NCBI GenBank assembly: GCA_016808115.1 | Contig: JAEQBH010007358.1 | Span: forward strand, 124,001 to 188,000 | Direction: 5' to 3' | Source: Tetrastigma voinierianum | Lineage: Eukaryota > Streptophyta > Magnoliopsida > Vitales > Vitaceae | DNA: 64,000 nucleotides | Shown here: positions 47,480 through 60,110 of the stretch, in pieces | Numbering within the stretch: position 1 is the stretch's first letter | Layout of the letters: each line of letters begins with the position of its first letter | Translations under genes and position numbers: made by a program | The notes under the pieces: model-generated | What the model was told of the DNA's origin: nothing | The model's database searches: none | What the model saw: only the letters and a program-made list of their open reading frames with translations

Positions 47480-48640
47480 TAGCTTTTTGGGGTAGTAATC
47501 TATTATACAATCATAATCTTTGAATAACTCTAACCACCTCTGCTATCTCAAATTTAATTCTTTATGAGTCAGCAGGTGCTTGAGACTCTTGTGATCTGTG
47601 TAAATTCTATACTTTTCCCCCCGTATAAGTAATTATCGCCATATTTTGAAGCAAACACTACCGAGTAACTACAGATCATGGAGTGGGATAATTTTGTTCA
47701 TGGCTTCAGCTGCTGGATGCATCGGCCTTTACTTTCCCATCTTGCATTAACACACATCCTAAACGATGCACGAGAAAGAAGAATCGCGTATAGAGTATAC
47801 TCTTTTCAGAGAGGTAAGGCTGCGTCCAATCTTAGTGCCCGACCCGACATTTCTTTCAAGCTAATTTCAAATATTTTGACATTTATTTGTCCACTCAAAC
47901 TACTCATTTCTGAGTAATTTGGTGAAGCGGAGAGATTATAATAAAGAATCCTCACAAATCTTCTATATAATATCTTCTTTAGGCCCGAGAAACTTCTCAC
48001 CTCGGTTACATTTCAAGGCGATTCCGTTTCGCGACGCCGATCTTTATAGAGATTAAACTCTTATACCCTTAGGCGACCTGATATGACCTAGGAAGGAAAC
48101 TGCTTTGCTTGAAGTCACATTTGTGAGTTGCGCCATAACTTCTTCCCCTTTTAACGTCTCTCCGTGACTATTCTCATATGTTGTTCCATGTTCTTATGCA
48201 TCCTTAGAATACACTTGGATGTCATCGATAAAGACCACAAAATTAGTCCACATAGGGTCGAATACCTATTCATTAAATCCATGAATCTTTGCCAGATGCA
48301 TTAGTCGACCCAAAATGGCATTAGCTCATAATGGCCATGTCGAGTTAATGCGGTTCGGCACCTCGACATCTTTCACTCTTAGCTGATGATGCCCTGATCA
48401 TAGGTCTATCTTTGAAAAGACACCCGCTCCCTTTAACTGATAAAAAAGATCTTCGATTCTCAGAAATAGGTACCTGTTTTTCACCGTCACCTTATTGATT
48501 TGCCGATAATCAAAGCATATTTGTAGAGTGCCATCTTTCTTTTTCACAAATAAAACAGGTGCACCCTAGGGCGAAACACAGGGTCGGATAAATCCTTTAT
48601 CCATAAGCTCTTGTAGTTGACTCTTTAACTCCTTCAACCC
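47480..48640 (-). pseudogene. Element 4 pol: reverse transcriptase and RNase H
   Basis: The catalytic RT box is readable as FVVFIDDIQVYS at about 48248-48212. Upstream fragments near 48560-48440 correspond to the KKDGSLRLCIDYR and N..PIPRI region. RNase H ends with IYTDHKSLKHLLTHKELNLR and RWLELFKDYDCIIDY at about 47615-47505, close to the Tekay consensus. Stops lie between the blocks. Confidence 0.75.
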
Positions 48641-48829
48641 CGTTGGAGCCATCACAATAATAGTTTTAGACATAGGGGTTGTTCTGAATCTGATTTCTAT
48701 GGATAAGTCCACCTCCCTCTTAAGGGAATACACAGCAACTCTTTAGGGAATACATGCGAAAATTCCTTACTATTGGAATCTTTTTCCACATCAAGCAGGC
48801 CTCTCTTAAAATTCAGTATCAAGCGAAAT

Positions 48830-49260
48830 GTCTCACATTACTCTCGCTAAGTCTCTAGTTTTCATAGCGAAGATGACATTAGACATTGCGTTTGATCTAA
48901 TGCTCTGTACTATCACCTTAGACTGGTCAGAGCATCTCATCACTACTGTCTGTTGACCACAATCAACGATGGCTCGGTGTTTAGACAACCAATCCATTTC
49001 CAGAATCAAGTCAAACTCTTGGAATGGTAAGGTTATCAAGTGTAATGACCTCTTTCTTGGATAACAATGGGGCGATTTACGTATATCTTATTCACGCTAA
49101 CATTGTGCCCGATGGACCCTAGTCACATGCATGTCATACTTCTTAGTTCCAACATTGGTATCTTATCAAATACATGTTCGATGCATAAATACGAATAAGT
49201 GGATCCGGGATCAATTAATGCATGCATCACAATATCATAAAGAAAATATGCGGCTATAGC
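48830..49260 (-). pseudogene. Element 4 pol: aspartic protease and linker
   Basis: HALIDPGSTYSYLC near 49230-49185 contains an intact catalytic D-x-G-S. Downstream, LPFQEFDLILEMDWLSKHR and AIVDCGQQTVV (49039-48940) form the conserved block between protease and RT, in which the family has LGMDWL. This is the best preserved part of the element. Confidence 0.8.
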
Positions 49261-49459
49261 CTTAGGAGCATCTTGATTCTCATGAGCCCTTATAGCATAT
49301 GCTCATGCTGGTGCTGTAGGTATAGGACGATCCATTGTCTCAGAGATTGTGCCCCCTCGTCCTCTATGCTAAATCGGGCCACCTCAACCCCTACCTTGAT
49401 CGTCGAAGTGTTATAAGCGAACACCTCTTGCTGTGCAAACCACATTATTCCCTAACTCT

Positions 49460-50447
49460 CTGGGACACTATGCTATCAAATGATCAGTATTTCCACATCA
49501 GAAACACCCTCCTGTCAGTAACCTGCAAACACTCAAATGCCTTTTATGGTAATTAGGGCACTACGGGATTTCAGTATCGATAGAAGCACCTCTGCCTTAG
49601 CCCAGGTCTTTTTCATTGGACATTATATGTCTACCTCTCATAGGTAGTGTGATTAGGTTAGGAGCTCTATCTCTTTTCCACTGAGGAGAATGAAGCTCCT
49701 CTAGAAAACTTCTTGCACGAGATCTTTGCTTTCTTCCTTTCGTTTCAGTCTCTCTACTTTCATTGCAGCTTAGACCAACTAATAGAAGTCGCTGTGGAGA
49801 GAAGTCATAGGTGCCAAATATCTCTTAATGGGATCATGCAATCCATCACTCAAATTACTGCACGAAATGCCTTGAGTGAGAACCATTCCGTGCATACTTC
49901 TTGAGATAGTGAATTCTTTCTCATATTTAGCCAGCATTAAGTTCCTTTGCTTCAAATTCGAGCTGATTCTGCTGACTCACATACATCTACGGTAATGTCT
50001 TTACCTTGAACTCTTGGACAAAGAACTCTACGAGTCATGGGATTTGGAATCCTTGAACTACTCGGCCCGCCGACTTAGCGATCGTATGCCTCACTTTGCA
50101 ATAGTGAGACTACACATGATACTCTATGATTGGGAGGGCATCTAACTTCTCCATATTCTTTGTAACTTTTCTAACCTAAATTCTGCTTTATCAAACTCTT
50201 CCATGTTTGTTCTATGGAATTCCTTAGCTCTATGTCTTCTTACCATGTCTATCGAGGCTTTCGGAGCTGTTAATCTTTCCAATACTCGAGTCATGTCTTG
50301 AGATATCCTCAGCAAAGCTTCATTTGGATCAGCAGGGGCGTGACTCTCGCTTATGACAGATTCAGAATGGTCTGAAGCGGGTAATCCATGATCTCTAGGG
50401 TTAACACTCTCAGTTGCTTCTTCAGTTGGATTTGGAGGACGATCCAT
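49460..50447 (-). pseudogene. Element 4 gag
   Basis: The start codon at 50447 opens 101 codons: an acidic, Pro/Ser-rich beginning, then MTRVLERLTAPKASIDMVRR and EEFDKAEFRLEKLQRIW, the Tekay Gag entry (family AEFWLE). After the stop at 50142 the capsid is fragmentary. The zinc knuckle is readable at 49507-49462 with spacing Cx2Cx4Hx4C (CGNTDHLIA), although two positions in it are stop codons. Confidence 0.75.
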
Positions 50448-50539
50448 CTATACAAAACACAAGGACATCACGTTATGCGACACATTTACTAAACACATGC
50501 TTTTCAATCTTATACTCACATCTGGGAATCGCAAGCCTA

Positions 50540-50580
50540 GGCTTTTCCGAAACACAAAACCTAGGCTTTATTTTGTAACT
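50540..50580 (-). other. Degenerate primer-binding site of element 4
   Basis: Next to the LTR edge at 50581 the sense strand reads AAAGCCTAGG after a disrupted stretch, where a Met-tRNA site followed by CCTAGG would be expected. The TGGTATCAGAG part is not recognisable. Confidence 0.5.
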
Positions 50581-50930
50581 TGTAACACTTAGTTACTACT
50601 TCATTGTAACACTCGGATAGCATTTTTTTGTTTCTTATAATTTGTTAATTCATGAAACATTAAACATTTAACTTGAAATATATTACTGTGCAGTGGATTA
50701 CAAATATATTCAAACCCCATAAATGGGAGTGTTCAACATATACAAACTTTACATTGTTTGCAAAACAAGACATATACAATTATCAAAAAGTTTAAGTGGG
50801 CACCTAGTATTGCGTTGACCTGCGTTCTTGATCACGGATTATCTAGCCTCTATTTCCTTCTTCTATACCTACATGGATGAAACACCCGTGTAAAGCTTAT
50901 AGCTTAGTGGGAATAATACCTGTGGACGAC
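50581..50930 (-). repeat. Element 4 right LTR, first part
   Basis: Begins TGTAACACTT (minus-strand LTR end AAGTGTTACA) and matches 39871-40245 of the left LTR, including the block near 50664. It ends in ACGAC, where element 3 begins. Confidence 0.85.
50926..50930 (+). other. Target-site duplication ACGAC, left copy
   Basis: ACGAC directly before element 3; the second copy is at 63093-63097. The uninterrupted site in the left LTR of element 4 reads GGCGACCCCGATAAGG near 40249-40264. Confidence 0.9.
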
Positions 50931-53569
50931 TATTGGCGACCAAATGGTGTTTATACAAATTTATGACACTATGCCCGAGGAGTGCACTGAATCTCGAGCC
51001 AGCCAGTCTGCAAAACTTGATATTAATTTTTTGTGCATATTCAAATTATTAGTACCATTCTTGAAAACTAAAAATTAATCCCGGGGAAAGAGCACCCAAA
51101 AACTTGATATAGACCAAAAGATGCATTGAATGCTCTTAAGCAGAATAATTTTATCACTAAACTTAATTGAAAAGTTACTTTGGTCTTAAAAACTGCAAGT
51201 GCACAAGTCGTACAAGTTATAAAGTGGACTGTAAAGTCACAAATATCGTTCCTCTGATTGAAAGATTTAAACTTCAACTACCCCCGACTACTCAAGTTCT
51301 ACACTATTTGAGCATTCTAGTTTTAGATGAAAAATTTAGTAACCTAATAAGAATTTTAAAAACTAGAATCACATTTAATATAAAAGAAAAGTTAAATCTA
51401 AAAGTACCTTTGGTGAACCGGATCATTCTTGGAAATGGCAGGATTTCCTTCTTGTGAAATTGTCAATTCTGCATACTATTCTCATACATTTTTTCCACAG
51501 TGGAATGCAGATTTGTCGAGAGGTAAGGTATTATAGTTTGGATTCCTCCTCTAACCATACTTTTCACTTTGAGTAGGAGTTCATGTTCATTCCTGAAACA
51601 TGATTCTAATCAATTACTTGTAAATAGAATTTCTCTGTAAGATCTAGGTATTTTTCTTTTCCAACACTTAATACCCATTTCTTATGATTGTAGATTTCTT
51701 GCTTCCCATGACAGGGCAACTGCAATATCTGTACAACAAGAATGATGTCTCATCCTTAAGATCTAAAAGAGTTTTCTCTTTCCTTGATTCGATCTCATGC
51801 TAACACGGGATCAAGATCATTCTTCCTGACCAAGGAGAGATCTCTAATTGATTAAATTGATATATCACTCAACCTATTCTCAAACCATGAGCAAATTGAG
51901 GATTTATCTAAGTAACACTCGAGTTCATTAGTTCATCAGTATTAGTCTAACATACCCCCAAGTAATTGGTCTAAGCTCTTAGGAATCTCCATCTCTGTGT
52001 CACTCAGAGGGCCTTGGAAATCATAGCTAAACAATAGTTCTTTCATAGGTATAAGCTACTAAAATTAGAACATTAATACGAAACAACACCATTCAAATAA
52101 ACTCAAAATTAAACTCAGGAATTTTTCTTCTCATTTTTCAGAAAAGAGTATAACTAACATCAGATATTTCCTAGTGGAAGTTGTGTTTTGGCCCCGGATT
52201 CACGACATACATTGAAACTTTGATAAGGGAAAATTCCACGTAAGTGTAATCCAATTGGAAGAAAGCGATTTCCGGCGTTTATGCAGGTTCATTGCATTAA
52301 CGATGTCGTAAATGAATTTCAACATTAAATTTCAACTTGAAACACGAACAAATCAGCATTTTGAGATCGGTGACAAATTAAAATATCACGCTACGCTAAT
52401 CTGAAATATAGTAAGAATAAAAATAAAGAAAATATAAATACAAAGAGTCTCGGCTCCCGGTACTCACAGTTAGATCGTTCTTGTGGCGCCTCGCTTTAAG
52501 TAGTCGTTTCTATTTGAGCCTAAAAGTTTGGGTACAACGATACTTCTTTTATGAATCCACAACTTTTAGGCGGGTTGTCTTCTGATGTGACTGAAAGTTG
52601 TGTCCGCGACATAGTTTTGAATTTTATGCGGGTTTCTCTATTCACGTGACGGTCGTCGTCGCGACTGAGACCTTATCTTTCGTTCTTTCTTGAGTTCGCG
52701 GCGGCTGTTATTGGTATTCGTAACGCCCCAGTGTAATGCTTTCTGTGTGACGAGTTTCCGCTGTCGAGACAATATTAAGTTCGTTCACCAGACATGTATG
52801 TCCCGACGCCGATACTGTATCGCGTGGTTGGTCACGACCGCGAAATTGGTGTCTTGACCAAAGTTTTCGTAATAAGTGATAGTGATGATGATCTGCTTCT
52901 TCAAATTGATGTCGCGACCTAGCTTTTCTTGTCGCGACAACATTTCTGTTATGGTTCTTATTGCAACACTGTCTTTCATTATTGTCATCTCTGTTGCGAC
53001 AATCAAAACACCTTTTAAGCTTGAAGTATGTCACAACATTGACTCTCCTTGTTACAACCAGGTTAGTTTATCCATTAAGAACTCTTTATTGCAACCTAGT
53101 TTTCTTGTCGCGACCTAAACTGTAACCCGGTATCTATTCGCGTCTCAACAAATTTTTCCATGTTAAGTGTCGTGTGAAGAGATCTGTCATGTGAATATTA
53201 CGCCTTGATTCGACGTATGTCGCAGCATAAACTATCTTATTCAGTTAACACTTATGTTTTTCCCGTTCTTTGTGCGACACATTTGTCTTACATGCGTGAC
53301 CTAGCTCAGTGTCGATCAATCGGGAAATGTTGTTGCGACACGAGAAATGTTGTTGCTTGGAAGTTTGTGTGACACACAATTCAATCCCATTACATGGATT
53401 AAATTCTTTATTTTCTCTTCTTTCTTGCTGGAAATCTCTCATTTTTGAGTTAATACCTACAAAACACAAAGTTTTTAAATACTTCATAATTTGGCATTAA
53501 AACAGCTATGAAAATACTGAAAACTAGCCAGAAAAATGGATTAAAAATAGATGAGTTTAAGACTCGTCA
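50931..53569 (-). repeat. Element 3 left LTR (3' LTR by orientation)
   Basis: Direct repeat of 60111-63092, with long shared runs such as AAGATGCATTGAATGCTCTT and ATCACTAAACT(C/T)AATTGAAAAG. About 340 bases shorter than the right LTR, mainly within the GTCGCGAC zone 52590-53360. Confidence 0.9.
52590..53360. repeat. GTCGCGAC-like field in the left LTR of element 3
   Basis: Exact copies at about 52910, 52930 and 53107, and many variants (GTTGCGAC, GTCACGAC, GTCGAGAC, GTGCGAC). Sparser and more decayed than the right LTR copy at 61740-62900. Confidence 0.75.
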
Positions 53570-54400
53570 ATTCTCCCCACGAACTTAAGGTTTTCTTGTC
53601 CTCAGTAAGAAAATTTGTTTGTCCTCCAAACAATTTAGCTTTATTTTTAAGGACATTTTACTGTTTTGCACTGAAAATCTGCAACTTGAATTGAAACTAG
53701 TTAGTTGCAGCTTAATTTCAAATTCGTTTTGGATTCGAAGTCCGCTTAAAATTTTTCAAATTTTGTTACATTCAATAATAAGATTCTAAAATGTAAAACA
53801 ATTTAATTGAGTTACCTATCTATATTGTGTGTGTTGGTTTTCTTTCATTTCCTCCTTTATAGGATTAGTTAATCTTCTAGTACTCTACAGTGACTTCTGA
53901 TTTCTTTTAGCTATTCGAGTCCACGTATGCTTGTTTTCATATTAGTCTTGCTGTGTGTGATACCACCTTCGAATCAATTAGGTGCTTTTTAGGCTTGTAG
54001 AGTTTGGCTTAGGTGGTGGGTAGATAAGTGGAGAATTTTAGTGCAAGAATTTACCAGTTCCACTCTTGGTGTGTATCTTTGCCTCTATCCTTCATGGCCT
54101 TTTCCTTTTCTACTAATGTCTGAAAATATATTCCCACAAAACATCTTAGTGTATCATATTGCCTATTCTCCACTTGGCATCTTTTAGAGAGAAGTCTCCT
54201 TTTTTCTTTTACTATTCAGCTATTTTTTAGGACTAGTGCGATGTCTTGCTCTTCTGGAAACCTACCGCTCTTAGAACTTTGGGTTGTGACTCCTATACCC
54301 GATTAACATTGGGTACTGGGTGTTGAAACCTCTAAAGACTTAGTGTTCAGAGAGGAAGGCCCATGAAGACAAAACTTAATCCTGCTGGCGATTTAAAATT
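53570..54400 (-). other. Polypurine tract and 3' untranslated region of element 3
   Basis: Directly next to the LTR, the plus strand reads TTCTCCCCAC (sense GTGGGGAGAA), a good polypurine tract. The rest is T-rich and has no coding signal; TTTTTAAGGACATTTTAC near 53646 matches element 2. Confidence 0.7.
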
Positions 54401-57253
54401 TTGACTTCCATCTCTGCATTCTTTTCCATTTCTTCATTTGTTCTTTCTTTTTCCATCCTTCATTCTTGTCTCCTTTCAAATCAAATAACATTCCCCAAAC
54501 TTGTCATTTCGTATTTTGGGGTTCTATCTAAACTTGGGAAAATAAGGGTTCTTTCTTGGATTAGAATAAATAAAGGTTTTGAGGCTTTCATTTTGTTGTT
54601 CAAATGAAGAAACTAGACAATTGGTTGAAATCCCGGAACTAGAGTATATCTTTATGCATGTGTGAGTGGCTTGAAAGGTTCAAACTTTCAAGGATGGCTC
54701 TCATCAACTCATTTAGTGGTGTGCCTAGGATTCGCCTTGGTAATAATCGCTGGGATTACAGGACCTTGGAATTTGATATGACTAGGCGAAGATGTCACTG
54801 ATCAACTACAGTGGTAAGGGTGTTTTGACCATATGCATTGTTTTTCAGGACTTTCATTGACCTTATTGTTTATACAACAGTTTCAAAGGTCTTAATTGTG
54901 CAGTCAATTTAATACATTTTTTTAAATTTGAATCTTAAACTTCGTTCTAGTTTATACATGCAACTTCCTTGTCCAATTCATTGTGAGGCTACAATTTCAA
55001 TTACATAGTTTGGTTAAGTTTTATTTGTTGTATTTATTTCATCGATAAGAGGGTTCACATTTGATCATGCTTTAAAGCAAAACATCACGACACCCCATGG
55101 TGTAATCTATTCAATTCAACTGACTTATGACTCAATTTTCATACTCAGTTCATTCATTTATTCAAAGCAAAAGTAACTAATAAATGAGTGTAGTAAACAA
55201 AAAGAACATTACGAATCATTCATAAATTTCTATTGAAATTTTATTAGAGAGATAGTGAACATCCTTCTTTTATGGTTGGGAATTTTTAGGTTAGGAGGTT
55301 CGAGGTTGAAGCTGGCGCTAAAGATGGGTGGAAGGCTTGAAGGATTGAATGTTTGGTTTCTCTTTCTCTGGAAGGTTCTTCCACATTAAAGTGATAGTCA
55401 TTGGTGCGAATTCACTTAAGTGGTCATTCATCTTGCCTCGGCTATGTTATTCATGGTTCCTTCTAAAGTTTGAAAAAAATTGAGCGCCAGTGTGTATATT
55501 CCTCAAATTTGAATTCATGATCAGGACTTTCATTCCTGACTTTTGCACAGTAGTTGTTGTCATCTACGTCTTGTCCCTCTTCTGCATGAAGCCAAATTCA
55601 TGAGCTGTTGTGATCTTGAGACCCCTCTACATACAACATACGCAGCCAGCTTTTCTTCTCTTTTGTGCAAAAGGTTGGCACATCTTCATCCCTTTTTTAG
55701 CTACACTCATTGTAGAAGGACTGTATTTTTAATCCGTCTTTATAAGCACTCTCTCCTTTCCATTTCTTCCTTCCATTTCCTCTTCCCTTTGGCAGAAGTT
55801 GTTCCCATCTTTGTTCTCTTCTTCGAAGTGTGTGCCTCTAAATTCTTCTCTTATTCTCTGTTCATTGTTTGTTCCCATTCTTCTCTCTCCTCCATTTCCT
55901 TTTCCATAGAAACCGGCATCTCATGATTTCTTTATTTCTGTGTTGCCCTTAGAGCACTCTGTTGGTTCGAGAAAAGTTTTCCTTATATGAGGAGGAGATT
56001 GAGTCTTTGGACTTATTAATATCTGACTCCATCTTCAGTTGGCCGGCCCCAGACTCCTCTCTGGAATTATTTTCCATCCCCCTTGTTCTTCTTATTCTTC
56101 CTGAACCTCTGACCTCTCTGATCTCTATCTCCTTCATTTTCACTGCTCTTTGGGCCCTTGGTATTTCACTGTCGATGTCGAAGGAAGATCCTGGAGTGGT
56201 TTCCTCTTTTAGCCCTTCCCTTTTACTCAGGCCCGGAATCTGAGTTCGGTGATAGTTTTTGGATGGGGGATCAGTCCTCTTTTTACTATCTTGTGGAAGG
56301 TTTTGATAGATTTTTCTATTATTTTTCCCACATCAAACTTATAACCCTTGATAAAGCATAAGATGATGACCCCATTCTCCCATATTATAGAAAGATGCTT
56401 TATAGACAAATACTTGAAGCTATAAGTAAAAACCAAACCTTAGCTTCTTGTTGCAGGGAGGAACCCACACAGGGATGGATTCATGAGGATTTTCGCCGTT
56501 GAGTTCCATTTCCCTTTCCACCCGGTCGGGGAAATCCCTTATTTTTATGGTTGGGTTCTCACATTCGACTTCTTGTATTTAGACCCATTTTGGGATGCGA
56601 TCGCAAAACCTCGTTAATCCTTTCACTTGACTCATGGGGACCCATACTCTCGACATACACGCATCTTCCTTCATGTCGATCATATTGGAGTAAAAATCTC
56701 TGACTACTGCAGCATAACCAGGTGGCTTGTTCTTGTAAGGCGGGTTCGATCCTGCTGATGATCTCTACAAAGGTGAGATGAAAGTAAGACCTTTTCTCCC
56801 GATAAAACCTTTATCGCTCAGATTCTCTTTCGGAAAGGTAAGCTTCATTTGAAATAAGCCGTTATCTTTGCTTCATTCGCTTGCTTTCGAAGCTATACTT
56901 TTTCAGCTTTTCTTCTTTCTTTCTTTACAGTGGGTTAATACCTCCTTTCTACCTCAGTTCTTTGCTACTTGGGTTATCTCAGCCTGAGGTTCCAGATAAA
57001 CCTCTTCTTTACCAAGTGTGTATTCTTCCATCATCTCGTTAAGGTTTGGGACTAAGCTCTGGGGTTCTGCCATCGAAGTGATTTGGAATTGGGGTTTAAG
57101 GTCTCTGAAGTCTAGGGTTTTTAGGTAGTGAGATGAGAAAAGTGATTTTGAGGTGAGTGTGGTGTTATGAACAATGGGAAGGGATGGCTTTGAGTTTTGA
57201 AACTTCTTCGGTTTGCTATGTTTCGATAAATGAATGTCTCTTTGTGGAGTCAC
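54400..57253 (-). pseudogene. Element 3 3' ORF (Athila putative plant transposon protein)
   Basis: Reading leftwards from 57253: a basic start, then MAEPQSLVPNLNEMMEEYTL at 57073. After a stop and shift come LSDKGFIGRKG near 56825 and VVRDFYSNMIDMKED with RVWVPMSQVKGLTRF at about 56720-56610, the core block of the Athila 3' ORF. A Glu/Arg/Ser-rich part follows at 56143-55949, and the tail is Lys/Glu-rich. The block order matches element 2 (24440-26200). It is broken by several stops. Confidence 0.7.
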
Positions 57254-57740
57254 GACAATAAATGATTAGGTCACAACAATAGCCTTTAATTTTAATTGTG
57301 GAATTTATTTTGTGACCCTCAAAATTAATATTTTCGCTATAGTCTTTATTATTTAAAACCTCATGTCGCGACACACTTTAGGCTTGTCGCGACAATGACC
57401 AGTCCTGACATTAGAAAATTTTGTCGCGACACATTTTATTGGACTCACAATTGCCTTTTTGGTTATAATCTAGGTCGCGACAAGAAAATTCTGTCATGAC
57501 AGTTGGTTTAATAAATAGAAAAGTGGTATGACACCATGTTAAGGTGGTCGCGACACTGTTTATGTTGCCATTTTCAAAAATTCTTGTACTTAGCAGGAAA
57601 AAGCGATGTGTAGCCGCTATATTTCAATGAGTTTTGTCGCAATCGAACTTTTAATGTTGCGACCTAATTTTCTTATGAAATGTCTTGACCATTAAATTTC
57701 TTGTTGCGACAACCTTTTTTCCTCACTTATAAAATAATGT
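57240..57740. repeat. Internal GTCGCGAC patch of element 3
   Basis: GTCGCGAC or one-base variants near 57365, 57388, 57422, 57475 and 57548, then GTTGCGAC forms to 57740. Same position relative to the 3' ORF as in element 2. Confidence 0.8.
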
Positions 57741-59190
57741 TGCGACACAGATTTCTATTATGCATAAGCCAGAGTTATTGTTTCCCCAACTTCTACCCGA
57801 CTTAAAAGCTACCTTCTATTGATTCAATCACTTTCATACTTCATTGAAAATTTTTTATTTTTTTAATTCAAGCATTGTGAAGTCATATCTAGTAGCGAGA
57901 AAATCATCAATTCAATCAGAGTGACTATCTCAACACACATCAACATAGCATTCGAGAACTTTGTAGCAAATTTGGAAAACTTAATATGTCATTATCATTC
58001 AAAATAAGTTTAGGAATGTCATCTCCCCACTTGTAGTTAATTCTTTGCATATTTTAATTGAGATACTTTGCTTTATTATTAAAAATTCTTCTTGAATTTT
58101 GCTTCATTATCTGAAAATGAACAAGCTGAAAATAAAACTCTTGACATCTTTAGCTACAACCTCAACCTGAAAATTCAATTGAACTACTCAAACTAATAAA
58201 ACTATTAAAAAAAGATTAAGAAAAATCTTTGCTTGGGTTGCCTCCCCAAGAAGTTAACTCGGTTCTTGTCCTTATTTAGACATTTGCTATATTTTGTCTT
58301 TTCTTCGACATTATTTTGCTTCTTTAATTACGAGCTCTTCATTGGTTTAGTCTCCATGCATGTCTTGTCCTACATTTTCTTGCTTCCTTGCATTTCATTA
58401 CTGCCTCTTATTGGAGTTGATGTGAGATCTTTAGGATTGACCTTAGTATTGCTGGGAAATGTATTTATGGTTTAGCTTTGTAAGGTTAGGGCCAAATTTG
58501 TCCTCTTAAGTCTCAAGTTTCTCAATGTAGCATTAATATTTGTTTGAAACATGGTTATTAGTAAATTCTCAGGATTCAGCAAACTTTTCTCATGCACATT
58601 TAGGATCCTTTGTTTACACGTCATGAATTGCAGCTTTGATCTTCAAAGGTTTGGGTTATTTTATGCCCTTGATCTTTGTCTGCTGTGTCACATTTTCTTG
58701 CTGTTATTCTTGTTTACATTTGAAACCCGGGCTAAGTATAAACTGATGGTGGATTACGTCCATGCCTAGGACCATGTTGTGATCCTCCGCCATAGGAAAA
58801 ATTTTCATAGTTTCTTAGTGTTGGGTATTTGTAGTGTGTATGAGCAAATTGGGGTTAGGCTTGAAGTGACGACTTCTGCTCATTCATGTACTTTGTTTCC
58901 TCGACTTGGTAGGGCTCTTGCCATCATACCCCTCGGTACTATTTCTCCTTCCTTCTCATTTGCTCCGACTTCGTATGCGTGTGCATCTCTCTCATTCTTT
59001 GCACCGACTGTTCATTCTTGCCATGTGCTTGTGTGGTGGCAAATCTATCGATCAATCAAACCATTTCCCCTTATCCTGCTACTGCTCCCTGAAGATTTAG
59101 ATGGAGTCTTGTAAGTTTGCATTTGGCAAGGTCTTCAATAATTTGCCTTTTTCCTCACGCACTTCTTCTTTAAAACCTCCATGCGGGATG
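57740..59190 (-). other. Deletion junction zone of element 3
   Basis: GGGTTGCCTCC near 58237 corresponds to the same word near 27000 at the integrase end of element 2. To its right, instead of pol, the sequence soon resembles gag-tail material (58750-59100). About 57750-58230 is AT-rich without coding signal. The junction of the pol deletion should lie between 58250 and 58750. Confidence 0.55.
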
Positions 59191-59690
59191 CATCAATTAT
59201 ACCCTTGGAAATTATAATTATAGTAGTAATATCATCTGTGTTGTCGAATCATCCATGCACTTAAGGCACCTCTTGTGATCTTGAACCTCTCAGTCTTTAT
59301 TATAGGAGCTAAATCCTCACTTCTTGAACCTGATGATTTACTCATCTTCTCTCGACAATAGAAATTTGGAGGAAAAAATTTGCTCATAGATACCTCAAGT
59401 TCTTCCCAGTATTCCGCGAATCCCGGCTGGCGGTGGAGTCGAACCATGTGGGTACATTACATCTCTCGATGAGTCGGAAGAGTTGAGCTTGATCACATCG
59501 AGGTCTCCCACTCCATTAAGTTTCACAGTGTTTATCATCATCATAAATCTCCCCGGATGCTCGTTGGATCTTTGAAGGGTGGCGGTGTTGGTCTTTTGCT
59601 AAACCATTTTGTAATCAAAGATGGCTTCGGCTAAGTGTTTGCTTCAATAGGGGTTGGCTCCTCACGATAAAATCATTTGCTTGGATGATG
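59190..59690 (-). pseudogene. Element 3 gag
   Basis: The minus strand encodes EHPGRFMMMINTVKLNGVG with DVIKLNSSDSSRDV at about 59570-59480. After frame shifts, EELEVSMSKFFPP follows at 59402-59365, the W..L...F..KFFPP block of Athila/Tat capsid. Arg/Ser-rich residues follow. It is the same protein as the gag remnant of element 2 but better preserved. Confidence 0.7.
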
Positions 59691-59989
59691 GGCCTCAAAA
59701 TTCCTCCAGTGTGTTAGGCCTCTATGGTCTCTATGCTTCTTATTCTTCTAGAATAGTCTACAATCTTTCTATTTGATTAGCCATACTTCTATGTACATAT
59801 TTGGTAGCTTTTCGGATTTTTCGGGGTTCTTTCAATTTACGTATCCGGAGCGTGAGTCCTTATGATTTTCTATGCATTTAATATTCTCCTGAAAGTGGAA
59901 ACACACGAGATCAAATATAGTCAGTGATAACAAAAATTATATATTCATTAAGTTTTGAGATCGGTAAGCTTATTTAGTACTATTTGTTA

Positions 59990-60110
59990 AAAGCTATTTT
60001 TGTTTATTTTCTAAAAATTTTTGTAAAACTTGAAAAATGTCAATTAACATTTCTCTTTTATTTAGAATTTGCAGTTTTAAATTCTTTCTATCCACAGGCA
60101 AAGGCATGGC
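59990..60110 (-). other. Leader and degraded primer site of element 3
   Basis: CTATTTTTGTTTATTTTC and following bases match the leaders at 32370 and 19901. Next to the LTR the sense strand reads GCCATGCCTTTGCC, a decayed form of the TGGCGCC-type primer site. No triplication is seen here, unlike element 2. Confidence 0.6.

Noticed and set aside
55543..55926. 127-codon plus-strand frame
   Set aside because: Antisense of the 3' ORF of element 3; composition-driven.
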